Assembly: GCF_028657905.1 (NCBI RefSeq)
Contig: NZ_CP117781.1
Location: 1,984,001 to 2,048,000, forward strand
Source: Burkholderia sp. FERM BP-3421
GTDB lineage: Bacteria > Pseudomonadota > Gammaproteobacteria > Burkholderiales > Burkholderiaceae
DNA: 64,000 nucleotides
Direction of reading: 5' to 3'
Positions 8,549 through 17,942 of the stretch are shown here, in pieces. Position numbers and translations under genes: made by a program. Every line of letters starts with the position of its first letter. Position 1 is the first letter of the stretch. Below the pieces are notes generated by a model. That model had not been told where the DNA came from. It saw only the letters and a list, made by a program, of their open reading frames with translations, and did not search any database.

Positions 8549-9142
8549 TCACCCCTCGCCCCGCCGCGCCTCTTCCGCCAGCCCCACGATTTCCGCCGTC
8601 GTCATGATGCGCGCGTAATCCATTGCAAGATTGCTAAGCGACAACGCGTGGATCTCCTCCGCGCGCCACAGCCTGCCCGCCAGATCGCACCGGTCGAACG
8701 TGAACGCGCCATCCGAGGCGACCACGGTCTCGAAACCGAGGTTGCCTGCCGAGCGCGCGGTCGATTCCACCGAGTTGTTCGTGATCACCCCCGCGATCAC
8801 GAGCTGCGCGATGCCGCGCTCGCGCAGCCGGCGCTCGAGCCCCGTCGCGACAAAGGCATCCGGCACCTGCTTCTCGACCACCTGTTCCGACGCCCGCGGC
8901 ATGAACGCCGCCTGGAACAGCGCGCCGGGCTGCCCCGGCCAGAACACCGAGTCCGGATCGCGCGACACATGGCGCACGTGCACGACGGGCCGCGCCGTCC
9001 GCCGCCAGCAGGCGAGCAATTCGCCGATCCGCTCCTCCGCATCGGGCTGGTTGCGCCGCCCCAGCTTCGGGTGATGAATGCCCTGCTGGAGATCGATCAA
9101 CAACAAGGCGGCATTCGCATCGAGGCGCGCGGGCTGGTTCAT
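8549..9142 (-). CDS. Isochorismatase-fold hydrolase with Ser in place of the catalytic Cys
   Basis: A 197-aa isochorismatase-superfamily protein. Asp17 (LLLIDLQQG) and Lys91 (VVEKQVPDAF) of the Asp-Lys-Cys triad are present. The nucleophile position reads TNNSVESTAR, with Ser124 where nicotinamidase- and YcaC-type enzymes have Cys. True isochorismatases also lack this Cys, so the protein could act by that chemistry or have altered activity. The cis-peptide motif GVITNNSVE is otherwise intact. It is monocistronic and divergent from the MocA-like gene. The substrate is unknown. Confidence 0.85.
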   Translation of the reverse strand: MNQPARLDANAALLLIDLQQGIHHPKLGRRNQPDAEERIGELLACWRRTARPVVHVRHVSRDPDSVFWPGQPGALFQAAFMPRASEQVVEKQVPDAFVATGLERRLRERGIAQLVIAGVITNNSVESTARSAGNLGFETVVASDGAFTFDRCDLAGRLWRAEEIHALSLSNLAMDYARIMTTAEIVGLAEEARRGEG

Positions 9143-9281
9143 GTCGGCATGTCGCGAATGGGTCGCGTGTGGTCGGATCGGGATGCCGCGATTGTAGCGT
9201 TCGTTCTCCGGAATACACCGTACTTGCGATCATGCGCGCCGCCCTGCACAATCGCAGCACATTTCCCCCGCCGACGCCGCC

Positions 9282-9884
9282 ATGACTCATGCCTCACTCG
9301 CTACCGGCGTCCTCCTGGCCGCGGGCCTCGGCACCCGCTTCGATCCGAGCGGTGTGCACAGCAAGCTCCTCGCTCCGCTCGCCGACGGCACGCCGGTCGC
9401 CGTCGCCGCCGCGCGCCGGCTCGCGACCGCCGTCGCCGACGTGATCGCGATCGTGCGCCCCGGCGCCGAACGGCTCGCGCTGCTGCTCAACGAGGCGGGC
9501 TGCCAGGTGCTCTATACCGCGGACGCCGAGCGCGGCATGGGCGCGAGCCTCGCCGCCGCCGTGCGCGCGAGCGCCGACGCCGATGGCTGGATCGTCGCGC
9601 TCGCGGACATGCCGTGGATCGCGCCCGCCACGATCGAGACGCTCGCCCGCACGCTCGACAGCGGCGCGGCCTCGATCGTGGCGCCCGCCTATCGCGGCCA
9701 GCGCGGCCATCCGGTCGGCTTCGCCGCGCACCATTACGAGGCGCTCGTCGCGCTCGACGGCGACGCGGGCGCGCGCACGCTGCTCACGACGCACCCCGTC
9801 ACGCTGCTCGACTTCGACGACCCCGGCGTGCTGCGCGACGTCGACACCCCCGCCGACCTCGCGCCGCCCGCCTCGCCCGCTTGA
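9282..9884 (+). CDS. MocA/MobA-like nucleotidyltransferase
   Basis: A 200-aa NTP-transferase. The N-terminal signature LLAAGLGTRF (residues 11-20), the downstream Lys in HSKLLAPL and the metal-binding ADMPWI motif match the MocA family, which makes molybdopterin cytosine dinucleotide for xanthine-oxidase-type enzymes. Such an enzyme is encoded in this window at 31.5-34.2 kb, so a functional link is plausible though the genes are 22 kb apart. MobA-type or other sugar nucleotidyltransferase activity cannot be excluded. Confidence 0.85.
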   Translation: MTHASLATGVLLAAGLGTRFDPSGVHSKLLAPLADGTPVAVAAARRLATAVADVIAIVRPGAERLALLLNEAGCQVLYTADAERGMGASLAAAVRASADADGWIVALADMPWIAPATIETLARTLDSGAASIVAPAYRGQRGHPVGFAAHHYEALVALDGDAGARTLLTTHPVTLLDFDDPGVLRDVDTPADLAPPASPA

Positions 9885-9987
9885 TTCGCGCCGACGCACG
9901 ATCGCCCGGCAAAGCGTCCGCCGATTGGCTATAACGGAAAGGATGGCCGTCGCCGTGCGACGGCGCCCCGCGACCTCGGAGACGCCG

Positions 9988-10125
9988 ATGTCCGACCACA
10001 CCACGCCGCTGCCCGACCCACCCGCCGATCCCACCCGCGATCCGGAAGACGATCCGCTCGCGCCCGGCCATCACGAACGTCCGCAGGAACCGCCCGAAGG
10101 CCCCCCCAGCAAGGACCCTGTGTAG
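9988..10125 (+). CDS. Small proline-rich protein, 45 aa
   Basis: The frame starts MSDHTTPLPDPPADP and is rich in Pro, Asp and Glu, with no predicted globular fold. A GGAG lies about 9 nt upstream of the ATG. GC3 is high, as in neighbouring genes. I do not recognise a family. It could be a disordered conserved Burkholderia protein or a chance frame. Confidence 0.45.
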   Translation: MSDHTTPLPDPPADPTRDPEDDPLAPGHHERPQEPPEGPPSKDPV

Positions 10126-10316
10126 TCCCGCAAGCACGCCACGGGTCCGGTCAACGCGACGCCCCGGCTGCCCGCCGTTTCCGCACGGCGTGGCACCATC
10201 ATGCCCGTTCGTCGCCTAGGGAATTCCCTGTCTGCGCCCGGCCGCGCGCCCGGCCGACAAACAGTGATCCCCATTCGCACCATCGGTGCGGGCCACTCGA
10301 CTCCTTGCGGACCACC

Positions 10317-11867
10317 ATGCGCAACCTGACTCTGAATCAAAAGCTCGCGTCGATGATCGTCGTTCTGTGGTTGGGCTTGTTATTGATCGGAGCATTGGGC
10401 GCATGGCAAAACCGTGCATCGATGATCTCGGACCGCCGCGACCAGCTGGCCGCGCTGATCAATCAGGCCTATCACGTCACCGACCACTACTACAAGCTGT
10501 CGCAGCAAGGCGCGCTGTCGGAAGCCGACGCGAAGCGCGAGGCGCTCGTCGCGATCGCCGCGATGCGCTACGGCGGCGACGGCTACATCTCGATCAACGA
10601 TTCGAAACCCGTGATCGTGATGCATCCGATCAAAACCGAGCTGACCGGCAAGGATGTGTCGGGCATGACCGACCCGGCGGGCAAGCACCTGTTCGTCGAG
10701 ATCGTCAAGGCGGGCAATCAGGGCGCCTTGGGCTACGTCGAGTACCTGTGGCCGAAGCCCGGCAACGACACGCCGGTCGAGAAGACCAGCGTGGTCCAGC
10801 GCTTCGCGCCGTGGGACTGGTACCTCGTGACCGGCATGTACATGAACGACGTGCGCGCGGCGGTGCTCGCCAGCATCGGCCGCTGGTTCGCGATGACGCT
10901 CGTGCTCGGCCTGATCGCGACGGGCCTGATGGCGCTGGTGCTGCGCAGCGTGCGCCGCAGCCTCGGCGGCGATCTCGAGGACGCCGTCAGCACCGCGCGG
11001 CGCATCGCGCAGGGCGACCTGACCGCGCACGTCGACGTGCGCCACGAGAACGGCGCGAGCCTGCTCCATGCGCTGCACGCGATGCAGGCGAGCCTCGTCG
11101 ACATGGTGTCGCGCGTGCGGCTCGGCACCGACAACATCCATGTCGGCGCGAACGAAATCGCGGCCGGCAACACCGACCTGTCGCAGCGGACCGAGGAGCA
11201 GGCGGCAGCGCTCGTGCAGACCGCGTCGAGCATGGATGAAATGACCTCCAACGTGCGGCAGAACGCCGACAGCGCCGCACAGGCCGCCGAGCTGGCCGAC
11301 CAGGCGGCGCAGATCGCGCAGCGCGGCAACGCGGTGGTGGACGACGTGGTGCGCACGATGACCGCGATCACCGACAGCTCGACCAAGATCAGCGACATCA
11401 TCGGCGTGATCGACGGCATCGCGTTCCAGACCAACATTCTCGCGCTGAACGCGGCGGTGGAAGCGGCGCGCGCGGGCGAACAGGGACGCGGCTTCGCGGT
11501 GGTGGCGGGCGAAGTGCGCACGCTCGCGCAGCGTTCCGCGACCGCGGCGAAGGAGATCAAGATCCTGATCGAATCGTCGAACCAGACGGTCGGGCATGGC
11601 GCATCGCTGGTCAGCCATGCAGGCGCGACGATGGGGGAAATCGTGCAGTCGGTGCGGCGCGTGAACGAGATCCTCGAGGAGATCAGCCACGCGTCGCGCG
11701 AACAGAGCGCGGGCATCGAGCAGGTGAACCGCGCGGTCGGCGAGATGGATCAGGTCACGCAGCAGAACGCGGCGCTCGTCGAGCAGGCGGCCGCGGCCGC
11801 GCATTCCCTGCGCGACCAGGCCGACGCGCTGCGCTCGGCGGTCACGCGATTCGCGCTGCCGGCCTGA
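10317..11867 (+). CDS. Methyl-accepting chemotaxis protein, single-Cache
   Basis: A 516-aa inner-membrane chemoreceptor. The ATG at 10317 (MRNLTLNQKLAS) is preferred over an in-frame TTG at 10305. TM1 spans about 14-34 and a single Cache periplasmic domain about 35-185 (GGDGYISINDSKPVIVMHP is typical). TM2 spans about 188-210, followed by HAMP and a cytoplasmic signalling domain whose hairpin tip is intact (IDGIAFQTNILALNAAVEAA). A C-terminal CheR-tethering pentapeptide is absent; the protein ends in RFALPA. The ligand is probably a small carboxylate, as is common for sCache domains, but this is an inference. Confidence 0.95.
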   Translation: MRNLTLNQKLASMIVVLWLGLLLIGALGAWQNRASMISDRRDQLAALINQAYHVTDHYYKLSQQGALSEADAKREALVAIAAMRYGGDGYISINDSKPVIVMHPIKTELTGKDVSGMTDPAGKHLFVEIVKAGNQGALGYVEYLWPKPGNDTPVEKTSVVQRFAPWDWYLVTGMYMNDVRAAVLASIGRWFAMTLVLGLIATGLMALVLRSVRRSLGGDLEDAVSTARRIAQGDLTAHVDVRHENGASLLHALHAMQASLVDMVSRVRLGTDNIHVGANEIAAGNTDLSQRTEEQAAALVQTASSMDEMTSNVRQNADSAAQAAELADQAAQIAQRGNAVVDDVVRTMTAITDSSTKISDIIGVIDGIAFQTNILALNAAVEAARAGEQGRGFAVVAGEVRTLAQRSATAAKEIKILIESSNQTVGHGASLVSHAGATMGEIVQSVRRVNEILEEISHASREQSAGIEQVNRAVGEMDQVTQQNAALVEQAAAAAHSLRDQADALRSAVTRFALPA

Positions 11868-11876
11868 CGGACCCGC

Positions 11877-11901
11877 GCGGGCGGCCATCGGGCCGCCCGC
11901 C
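11877..11901 (+). terminator. GC-rich hairpin after the chemoreceptor gene
   Basis: GCGGGCGGCC pairs across ATC with GGGCCGCCCGC directly after the mcp stop codon. No T-run follows; the microsatellite begins instead. It may act as a 3'-end stabiliser or a weak terminator. Confidence 0.4.
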
Positions 11902-12153
11902 TCACCGCCTCACCGCCTCACCGCCTCACCGCCTCACCGCCTCACCGCCTCACCGCCTCACCGCCTCACCGCCTCACCGCCTCACCGCCTCACCGCCTCT
12001 CCGCCTCACCGCCTCTCCGCCTCTCCGCCTCTCCGCCTCTCCGCCTCTCCGCCTCTCCGCCTCTCCGCCTCTCCGCCTCTCCGCCTCTCCGCCTCTCCGC
12101 CTCTCCGCCTCTCCGCCTCTCCGCCTCTCCGCCTCTCCGCCTCCCGCCTCTCC
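11900..12153. repeat. Octanucleotide microsatellite (CCTCACCG, then CCTCTCCG), about 31 copies
   Basis: About 250 bp of perfect 8-bp units. Roughly the first 13 are CCTCACCG, then one-base variants CCTCTCCG run to about 12,145, with one slipped unit near the end. The period is not a multiple of three and the array is intergenic, so open frames across it are not genes. Such arrays are prone to slipped-strand length change. It ends about 150 bp upstream of the transpeptidase gene. Confidence 0.95.
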
Positions 12154-12300
12154 GTCCCGAATTTGTCTGCACTCCACCACGATTTGACAGTGTTTTAACC
12201 GAAATCGCGCGACTTCCACACATCGCGATTACGCATTTATTACAATCACCCCCTAGAAGCGTCCTCCACCGGGGCGCGTTTGCCGTCCACCCGCCCGTCC

Positions 12301-14094
12301 ATGACCCTGAAGAAGAAGTCGAAAGCCTCCGAGCCGTACCTCGCCGTCGCGAAGAACCCGATGTTGTCGGCGAGCCTGCCGATGTGGCGCTCGAAGTTCG
12401 TCGTGATCCTCGTGTTTCTCGCCTTCGGCGCGCTGATCGCGCGCGCCTTCTGGGTCCAGATCGCCAATCAGGACTTCTATGCCGGCCAGGGCCAGAAACG
12501 CTACCAGCGCACCATCGAGCTCGATGCGATGCGCGGCCGCATCGTCGACCGCAACGGCGCGATGCTCGCCGTCAGCCTGTCCACCTACGAAATCTGGGCG
12601 AATCCGAAGCAGGTCGACGAAGCCGCGTACCCCGCGCTCGCGAAGCTGCTCGACATGCCGCTCCCCGAGCTCAAGCGCCGCCTGAACAACGAGCGCAGCT
12701 TCGTGCTGCTCAAGCGCCAGATCGATCCCGAGACCGCCGCCCGGATCGACAAGCTCGGTCTCGAAGGCCTCACCCAGGTCGCGGATTCCAAGCGCTTCTA
12801 CCCGGAAGGCGAATCGGCCGCGCACGTGGTCGGCTTCACGAACGTCGAGGATCACGGCCAGGAAGGCGTCGAGCTGGCCACCAACGACCGCCTGTCCGGC
12901 ACCGCCGGGCAGCGCGAGGTGATCCGCGACCGGCTCGGCCGGATCGTATCCGACACCCGCCCGCTCGTGCCCGCCCAACACGGCGCCACCATCGAGCTGA
13001 CGATCGACCGGCGGATCCAGCAGCTCGCCTACGCGCAGCTGAAGTCGGCGATCCTCGCGAACAACGCGCAAGCGGGCAGCGTCGTCGTGCTCGACGCGCA
13101 GAACGGCGAGATCCTCGCGCTCGCGAACTACCCGACCTTCGATCCCAACGACCGCGCCCGCCTGACCGGCCAGCAGTTGCGCAACCGCGCGGTGATCGAC
13201 ACCTTCGAGCCCGGCTCGACGATCAAGCCGGTGGTCATCGCGCTGTCGATCGACGCAGGCAAGGTCAGCCCGCAGACCCTCATCAACACCGCGCCCGGCA
13301 GCTACAAGATCGGCCCCGCGGTCATCCACGACACCTCGAACCACGGCTCGCTCACGGTCGCGCAGGCGCTGCAGAAGTCGAGCAACGTCGCGCTCGCCAA
13401 GCTCGCGCTGAACCTGCCCGCCGAGACCATCTGGAACAAGTACCAGGAATACGGCATCGGCCGCGCGCCGGAACTGACCTTCCCGGGCGTCGCCTCGGGC
13501 CGCCTGCGTCCCTACAAGCGCTGGCGGCCGATCGAGCAGGCGACGATGGCGTACGGCTACGGGCTGTCGATGTCGCTGCTGCAGATCGCGCAGGTCTACA
13601 CCGCGTACGCGGGCGACGGCACGATCCACCCGGTCTCGCTGCTCCGGAACAACACCGACGTCCACGCGCTCGAGGCGCAGCGCGGCCACCGCGTGACCTC
13701 GCCCGCCACCGCCGCCGCGATCCGCTCGATGCTGGAAATGGCGGCGGGCGAAGGCGGCACCGGGCGCGCCGCGCGCGTCGACGGCTACCGGATCGGCGGC
13801 AAGACCGGCACCGCGCGCAAGCAGGTCGGCGCCTCGTATGCGAAGGGCAAGTACCGCGCGCTGTTCGCCGGCATGGCGCCGATGAGCAACCCGCGCCTGA
13901 TCGTCGCCGTCATGATCGACGAGCCGGCCGGCCGCAGCTACTATGGCGGCACGGTCGCGGGCCCGGTGTTCTCCGGCGTCACGAGCGGCGCGCTGCAGCT
14001 GCTCGGCGTGCCGCCCGACGCGCCGCCCGGCCCGACCAAGGCCGCCGCGGCCGCCAAGCCGGCCGCCAAGCCGGCCGCCAAGCCGAAAACCTGA
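12301..14094 (+). CDS. Peptidoglycan D,D-transpeptidase, FtsI/PBP3 type (outside the dcw cluster)
   Basis: A 597-aa class B penicillin-binding protein. The N-terminal membrane anchor (about 35-58) is followed by a pedestal domain. The transpeptidase domain has SxxK at Ser305 (GSTIKP), SxN at about 360 (KSSNVALAK) and KTG at about 501 (GGKTGTARK). The C-terminus is a KPAAKPAAK tail. The division gene ftsI normally sits between ftsL and murE; none of those genes is here, so this is a second FtsI-like protein. An upstream in-frame TTG at 12280 is possible; neither start has a strong ribosome binding site. Confidence 0.93.
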   Translation: MTLKKKSKASEPYLAVAKNPMLSASLPMWRSKFVVILVFLAFGALIARAFWVQIANQDFYAGQGQKRYQRTIELDAMRGRIVDRNGAMLAVSLSTYEIWANPKQVDEAAYPALAKLLDMPLPELKRRLNNERSFVLLKRQIDPETAARIDKLGLEGLTQVADSKRFYPEGESAAHVVGFTNVEDHGQEGVELATNDRLSGTAGQREVIRDRLGRIVSDTRPLVPAQHGATIELTIDRRIQQLAYAQLKSAILANNAQAGSVVVLDAQNGEILALANYPTFDPNDRARLTGQQLRNRAVIDTFEPGSTIKPVVIALSIDAGKVSPQTLINTAPGSYKIGPAVIHDTSNHGSLTVAQALQKSSNVALAKLALNLPAETIWNKYQEYGIGRAPELTFPGVASGRLRPYKRWRPIEQATMAYGYGLSMSLLQIAQVYTAYAGDGTIHPVSLLRNNTDVHALEAQRGHRVTSPATAAAIRSMLEMAAGEGGTGRAARVDGYRIGGKTGTARKQVGASYAKGKYRALFAGMAPMSNPRLIVAVMIDEPAGRSYYGGTVAGPVFSGVTSGALQLLGVPPDAPPGPTKAAAAAKPAAKPAAKPKT

Positions 14095-14252
14095 GCCGCC
14101 CCGCCCATCCCATTCTTTAGGATCGCCGCGCAATATTTGAGCGGCGAGCCGCCTCCCTCCTACAATCTCCCGCACCACGGACGCCCCCGCGCGACGTCCG
14201 TGCGACCGCCCGCGCGGTCCTTCCAAGATCAGGCGCTCAGGAGAGAGACATC

Positions 14253-15251
14253 ATGGGATTTCACTGGACCAAGCGGGTGCTGGCCGGCATCGCCGCCGGC
14301 GCATGCCTGTCGGCCCCCGTCGTCGCACGGGCGGACGCCGCCCCCGTCAAGATCGGCTTCATCGTGAAGCAGCCCGACGACCCCTGGTTCCAGGACGAAT
14401 GGCGCTTCGCCGAGCAGGCCGCCAAGGACAAGCATTTCACGCTGGTCAAGATCGCCGCGCCGAGCGGCGAGAAAGTCTCCACCGCGCTCGACAGCCTCGC
14501 CGCGCAGAAAGCGCAGGGCGTGATCATCTGCGCGCCCGACGTGAAGCTCGGGCCGGGCATCGTCGCGAAGGCGAAGCGTTACGACATGAAGCTGATGTCG
14601 GTCGACGACCAGCTCGTCGACGGCAAGGGCGCGCCCCTCGCCAACGTGCCGCACATGGGCATCTCGGCGTACAAGATCGGCCAGCAGGTCGGTCAGGCGA
14701 TCGCCGCCGAGACCCGGCGGCGCGGCTGGAATCCCGCCGAGGTCGGCATCATCCGGCTCGCCTACGACCAGCTGCCGACCGCGCGCGAGCGCACCACGGG
14801 CGCGGTCGACGCGTTGAAGGCCGCCGGCTTCCCGGCCGCGAACGTGATCGACGCCCCCGAAATGACGGCCGACACCGAAGGCGCGTTCAACGCGGCGAAC
14901 ATCGCGCTGACCAAGCACCAGAACTTCAAGCACTGGGTCGCGTTCGGCTCGAACGACGACACCACGGTCGGCGCGGTGCGCGCGGCCGAGGGCCGCGGGA
15001 TCGGCGCGGACAGCATGGTCGCGGTCGGCATCAACGGCAGCCAGGTCGCGATGAACGAATTCGCCAAGCCGAAGCCGACGGGCTTCTACGGGTCGATCCT
15101 GCTGAATCCGCGCCAACACGGCTACGACACGTCGGTCAACATGTACGAGTGGATCACGAAGAACCAGGCGCCGCCGCCCGTCGTGCTGACCTCGGGCACG
15201 CTGATCACGCGCGACAACGAAAAACAGGCGCGCGCGTCGCTGGGCCTTTGA
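14253..15251 (+). CDS. araF: L-arabinose-binding periplasmic protein (AraF-like)
   Basis: A 332-aa periplasmic sugar-binding protein. The signal peptide runs to about residue 28 (cleavage near ARADA). Mature features match AraF: VKIGFIVKQPDDPWFQDEW at the N-terminus, LTLLGSNDD-like FGSNDDTTVGAVRA in the second lobe and VGINGSQVAMNEF near the C-terminus. GAGAGA lies just before the ATG. The usual partners AraG (ATPase) and AraH (permease) do not follow; the next gene is an SDR only 22 nt downstream. It may use a transporter encoded elsewhere, or serve as a chemoreceptor partner. Confidence 0.88.
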   Translation: MGFHWTKRVLAGIAAGACLSAPVVARADAAPVKIGFIVKQPDDPWFQDEWRFAEQAAKDKHFTLVKIAAPSGEKVSTALDSLAAQKAQGVIICAPDVKLGPGIVAKAKRYDMKLMSVDDQLVDGKGAPLANVPHMGISAYKIGQQVGQAIAAETRRRGWNPAEVGIIRLAYDQLPTARERTTGAVDALKAAGFPAANVIDAPEMTADTEGAFNAANIALTKHQNFKHWVAFGSNDDTTVGAVRAAEGRGIGADSMVAVGINGSQVAMNEFAKPKPTGFYGSILLNPRQHGYDTSVNMYEWITKNQAPPPVVLTSGTLITRDNEKQARASLGL

Positions 15252-15273
15252 GCGCGCGAGGCAAGGAACCGAC

Positions 15274-16044
15274 ATGACGACTCCCCGCACCACCTTGATC
15301 ACGGGCGCCGCCGGCGGCATCGGCCAGGCGCTGACCCGTTGCTTCGCCGCCGCCGGCGGCCGCGTGCTCGCGCTCGATCGCGACGCGGCCGCTCTGCGCG
15401 CGTTCCTCGACGCGCTCGGCCCCGGCGACGTCCATCCGATCATCGACGACCTCACGGATCCCGCCCGGCTGAAGGCGGCGCTCGCCGCGCATCCGGCGGT
15501 CGACGTGCTGGTCGCCAACGCGGGCACCGCCGCGTCGACGACCCTGCGCAACACCACGATCGCGTCGTGGCGCGCCGACCTCGACGCGAACCTGACCGCG
15601 ACCTACGTGAGCGTGGAGGCGGTGCTGCCCGGCATGCTCGCGCTCGGTCGCGGCGCGATCACGGTGATCGGCTCGGTCAACGGCATGAACGCGCTCGGCC
15701 ACCCGGCCTACAGCGCCGCGAAGGCCGGCCTCGTCAGCTACACGAAGTCGCTTGCGATCGAATACGGCCGCCGCGGCGTGCGCGCGAACATCGTGTGTCC
15801 GGGCACGGTCAGGACGCCCGCGTGGGAGGCGCGCGTGAAGCAGAACCCGCGCGTGTTCGACGAATTGAGGAAGTGGTATCCGCTCGATGATTTCGCGACG
15901 CCGGACGACGTCGCGCAGGCCGCGCTGTTCCTGTCTTCGCCGGCCGCCCGCGTGATCACGGGCGTCGCGCTGCCGGTGGACGGCGGGCTGCTCGCCGGCA
16001 ACCGGGTGATGGCGCAGGAACTGACGCTGGAATCGTTCGACTGA
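15274..16044 (+). CDS. SDR-family dehydrogenase, probably sugar metabolism
   Basis: A 256-aa classical short-chain dehydrogenase. It has cofactor motif TGAAGGIGQ (residues 10-18), NAG at about 85-87, catalytic Ser in VIGSVNGM, and YSAAK with Tyr and Lys spaced by three. Basic/acidic discrimination (LDRD after strand 2) suggests NAD. It is 22 nt downstream of the arabinose-binding protein gene and probably in the same transcript, which supports a role in pentose or aldose oxidation. The substrate is inferred from context only. Confidence 0.88.
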   Translation: MTTPRTTLITGAAGGIGQALTRCFAAAGGRVLALDRDAAALRAFLDALGPGDVHPIIDDLTDPARLKAALAAHPAVDVLVANAGTAASTTLRNTTIASWRADLDANLTATYVSVEAVLPGMLALGRGAITVIGSVNGMNALGHPAYSAAKAGLVSYTKSLAIEYGRRGVRANIVCPGTVRTPAWEARVKQNPRVFDELRKWYPLDDFATPDDVAQAALFLSSPAARVITGVALPVDGGLLAGNRVMAQELTLESFD

Positions 16045-16083
16045 GAGGCCGCGCGCGGCGGGCGCGCCGGCCCGCGCGTCGCG

Positions 16084-17808
16084 TCAATGCGCGGGCTTGG
16101 GCACGTGCGGCGTCATGCGCGACAGCACGTGGTCGGTCATGCCGCGCGCCAGCTCGGTCTCGCCGATGAAGACCGTGCCCATTCCTTCGTTGACGAGCAG
16201 CGACGCCTCGTCGTCGCTGTTGGTGCACAGCGCGATCTCGATGGTCGGATTGAGCGTGCGCGAGATCTCGACGATCTGCCGGACGTCGAACACGTCGGGC
16301 AGCGTGACCACCAACATCCCGGCGCGCGCGATGTGCGCCTGCACCAGCACGATCGGCTCGATCGCATCGCCCGACACGGCCGCGACGCCCTCCTCGCGCA
16401 GCTTCTCGACCCGCTCGCGGTTCTGCTCGACCACAACGTACGCGATGCCGCGCTCGTCGAGCGCCTGCCCGATCCGGGTGCCGACCCGCCCATAGCCGAC
16501 GATCACGACCTGCCCGGTCAGATGCGTCTGCGGCGTCGACATCGGCAGCGCGGCGAGCGGATCGTCGCGCGACTCGAGGCGTCGCGCGAACGCCGAATGC
16601 CGGCGGATCCAGGCGGCCGCGGGCTCGATCATCGCGAACAGCAGCGGATTCAGGGCGATCGAGATCAGCGCGACCGCGAGAATCAGGTTCTGCCCTTCGG
16701 CCGACAGCAGGCCGAGGCCGCGCCCCAGGCTCGCGAGGATGAACGAGAACTCGCCGATCTGCGCGAGGCCCGCGCCGACCGTCAGCGCGGTGTTGAGCGG
16801 ATAGCGGAACGCGAGCACGAGCGCGACGGCGGCCAGGGTCTTGCCGATCACGACGATCGCCGCGACCTCGATCACGTGCAGCGGCTCGTTGATGAGGATG
16901 CCCGGGTCGAACAGCATCCCGACCGAGATGAAGAACAGCACCGAGAAGGCGTCGCGCAGCGGCAGGGTTTCGTCGGCGGCGCGGCGGCTGAACTCGGATT
17001 CGCGCATCATCATGCCGGCGAAGAACGCGCCGAGCGCGAACGACACGTCGAACAGCTTCGCCGCGCCGAACGCGACGCCGACGGCCGCCGCGATCATGCA
17101 CAGCGTGAACAGCTCGCGCGAGCCGGTGCGCGCGACCAGCCACAGGATGCGCGGGAACACCCGCTTGCCGACCACCAGCATCAGCGCGATGAATGCGCCG
17201 ACCTTCAGCAGCGTGGTGCCGAGCGTGCCCCACAGGCTGCCGCCCGGGGCGCCGCCGTGCGCGGCGTCGGGCGTCGCGCCGCCGAGCAGGCCGGCGAGCG
17301 GCGGCAGCAGCACGAGCACGAGCACCATCACGAGATCCTCGACGACCAGCCAGCCGACCGCGATCCGCCCGTTCACCGATTCGACGAGCCCGCGACCCTC
17401 CAGCGCCCGCAGCAGCACCACCGTGCTCGCGACCGACAGCGACAGCCCGAACACCAGCGCGCCGCCGATATTCCAGCCCCACAGTAGCGCGAGCCCGCAG
17501 CCGAGCGCGGCCGCGACGCCGATCTGGAAGATCGCGCCCGGCAGGGCGATCTTGCGCACCGCGAGCAGGTCGCCCAGCGAGAAATGCAGCCCGACGCCGA
17601 ACATCAGCAACATCACGCCGATTTCAGCCAGCTGCTGCGCGAGCGCGAGATCGCCGACGAAGCCGGGCGTGCCCGGCCCGATCACGATGCCCGCCAGCAG
17701 ATAGCCGACGAGCGGCGGCATCTTCAAGAGCGAGGCAAGGTAACCGAAGATCATCGCGAGACCGAAACCGGTCGCGAGCAACGCAATCAGGCTGACGTCA
17801 TGAGGCAT
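16084..17808 (-). CDS. Cation:proton antiporter, KefB/YbaL type (CPA2) with TrkA_N domain
   Basis: A 574-aa inner-membrane protein. The first ~390 residues form 11-13 membrane helices of the Na/H exchanger fold (LLAGIVIGPGTPGFVGD, GVMLLMFGVGLHFS). The RCK/TrkA_N Rossmann domain at about 430-545 begins QVVIVGYGRVGTRIG. It probably exports K+ or Na+ in exchange for protons and is gated by nucleotide or thiol ligands. The start has TGGAG about 6 nt upstream. It lies convergent to the SDR gene, with a gap of 39 bp. Confidence 0.93.
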   Translation of the reverse strand: MPHDVSLIALLATGFGLAMIFGYLASLLKMPPLVGYLLAGIVIGPGTPGFVGDLALAQQLAEIGVMLLMFGVGLHFSLGDLLAVRKIALPGAIFQIGVAAALGCGLALLWGWNIGGALVFGLSLSVASTVVLLRALEGRGLVESVNGRIAVGWLVVEDLVMVLVLVLLPPLAGLLGGATPDAAHGGAPGGSLWGTLGTTLLKVGAFIALMLVVGKRVFPRILWLVARTGSRELFTLCMIAAAVGVAFGAAKLFDVSFALGAFFAGMMMRESEFSRRAADETLPLRDAFSVLFFISVGMLFDPGILINEPLHVIEVAAIVVIGKTLAAVALVLAFRYPLNTALTVGAGLAQIGEFSFILASLGRGLGLLSAEGQNLILAVALISIALNPLLFAMIEPAAAWIRRHSAFARRLESRDDPLAALPMSTPQTHLTGQVVIVGYGRVGTRIGQALDERGIAYVVVEQNRERVEKLREEGVAAVSGDAIEPIVLVQAHIARAGMLVVTLPDVFDVRQIVEISRTLNPTIEIALCTNSDDEASLLVNEGMGTVFIGETELARGMTDHVLSRMTPHVPKPAH

Positions 17809-17942
17809 CCGCGCTCCATTTTGAACGTAATATTTTAGTAAGCCGACAAGGATAAGGGATCAGCGCGGCAAATGGGCGCGCGAATCAAAATATCACGGGG
17901 CCGCGGCGGGCCGATGACGGCGTGCGGCGAACGATCCGACCC

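Noticed and set aside
11900..12153. Possible CRISPR or protein-coding interpretation of the octamer array
   Set aside because: Units are directly adjacent with no spacers and the period does not keep frame.
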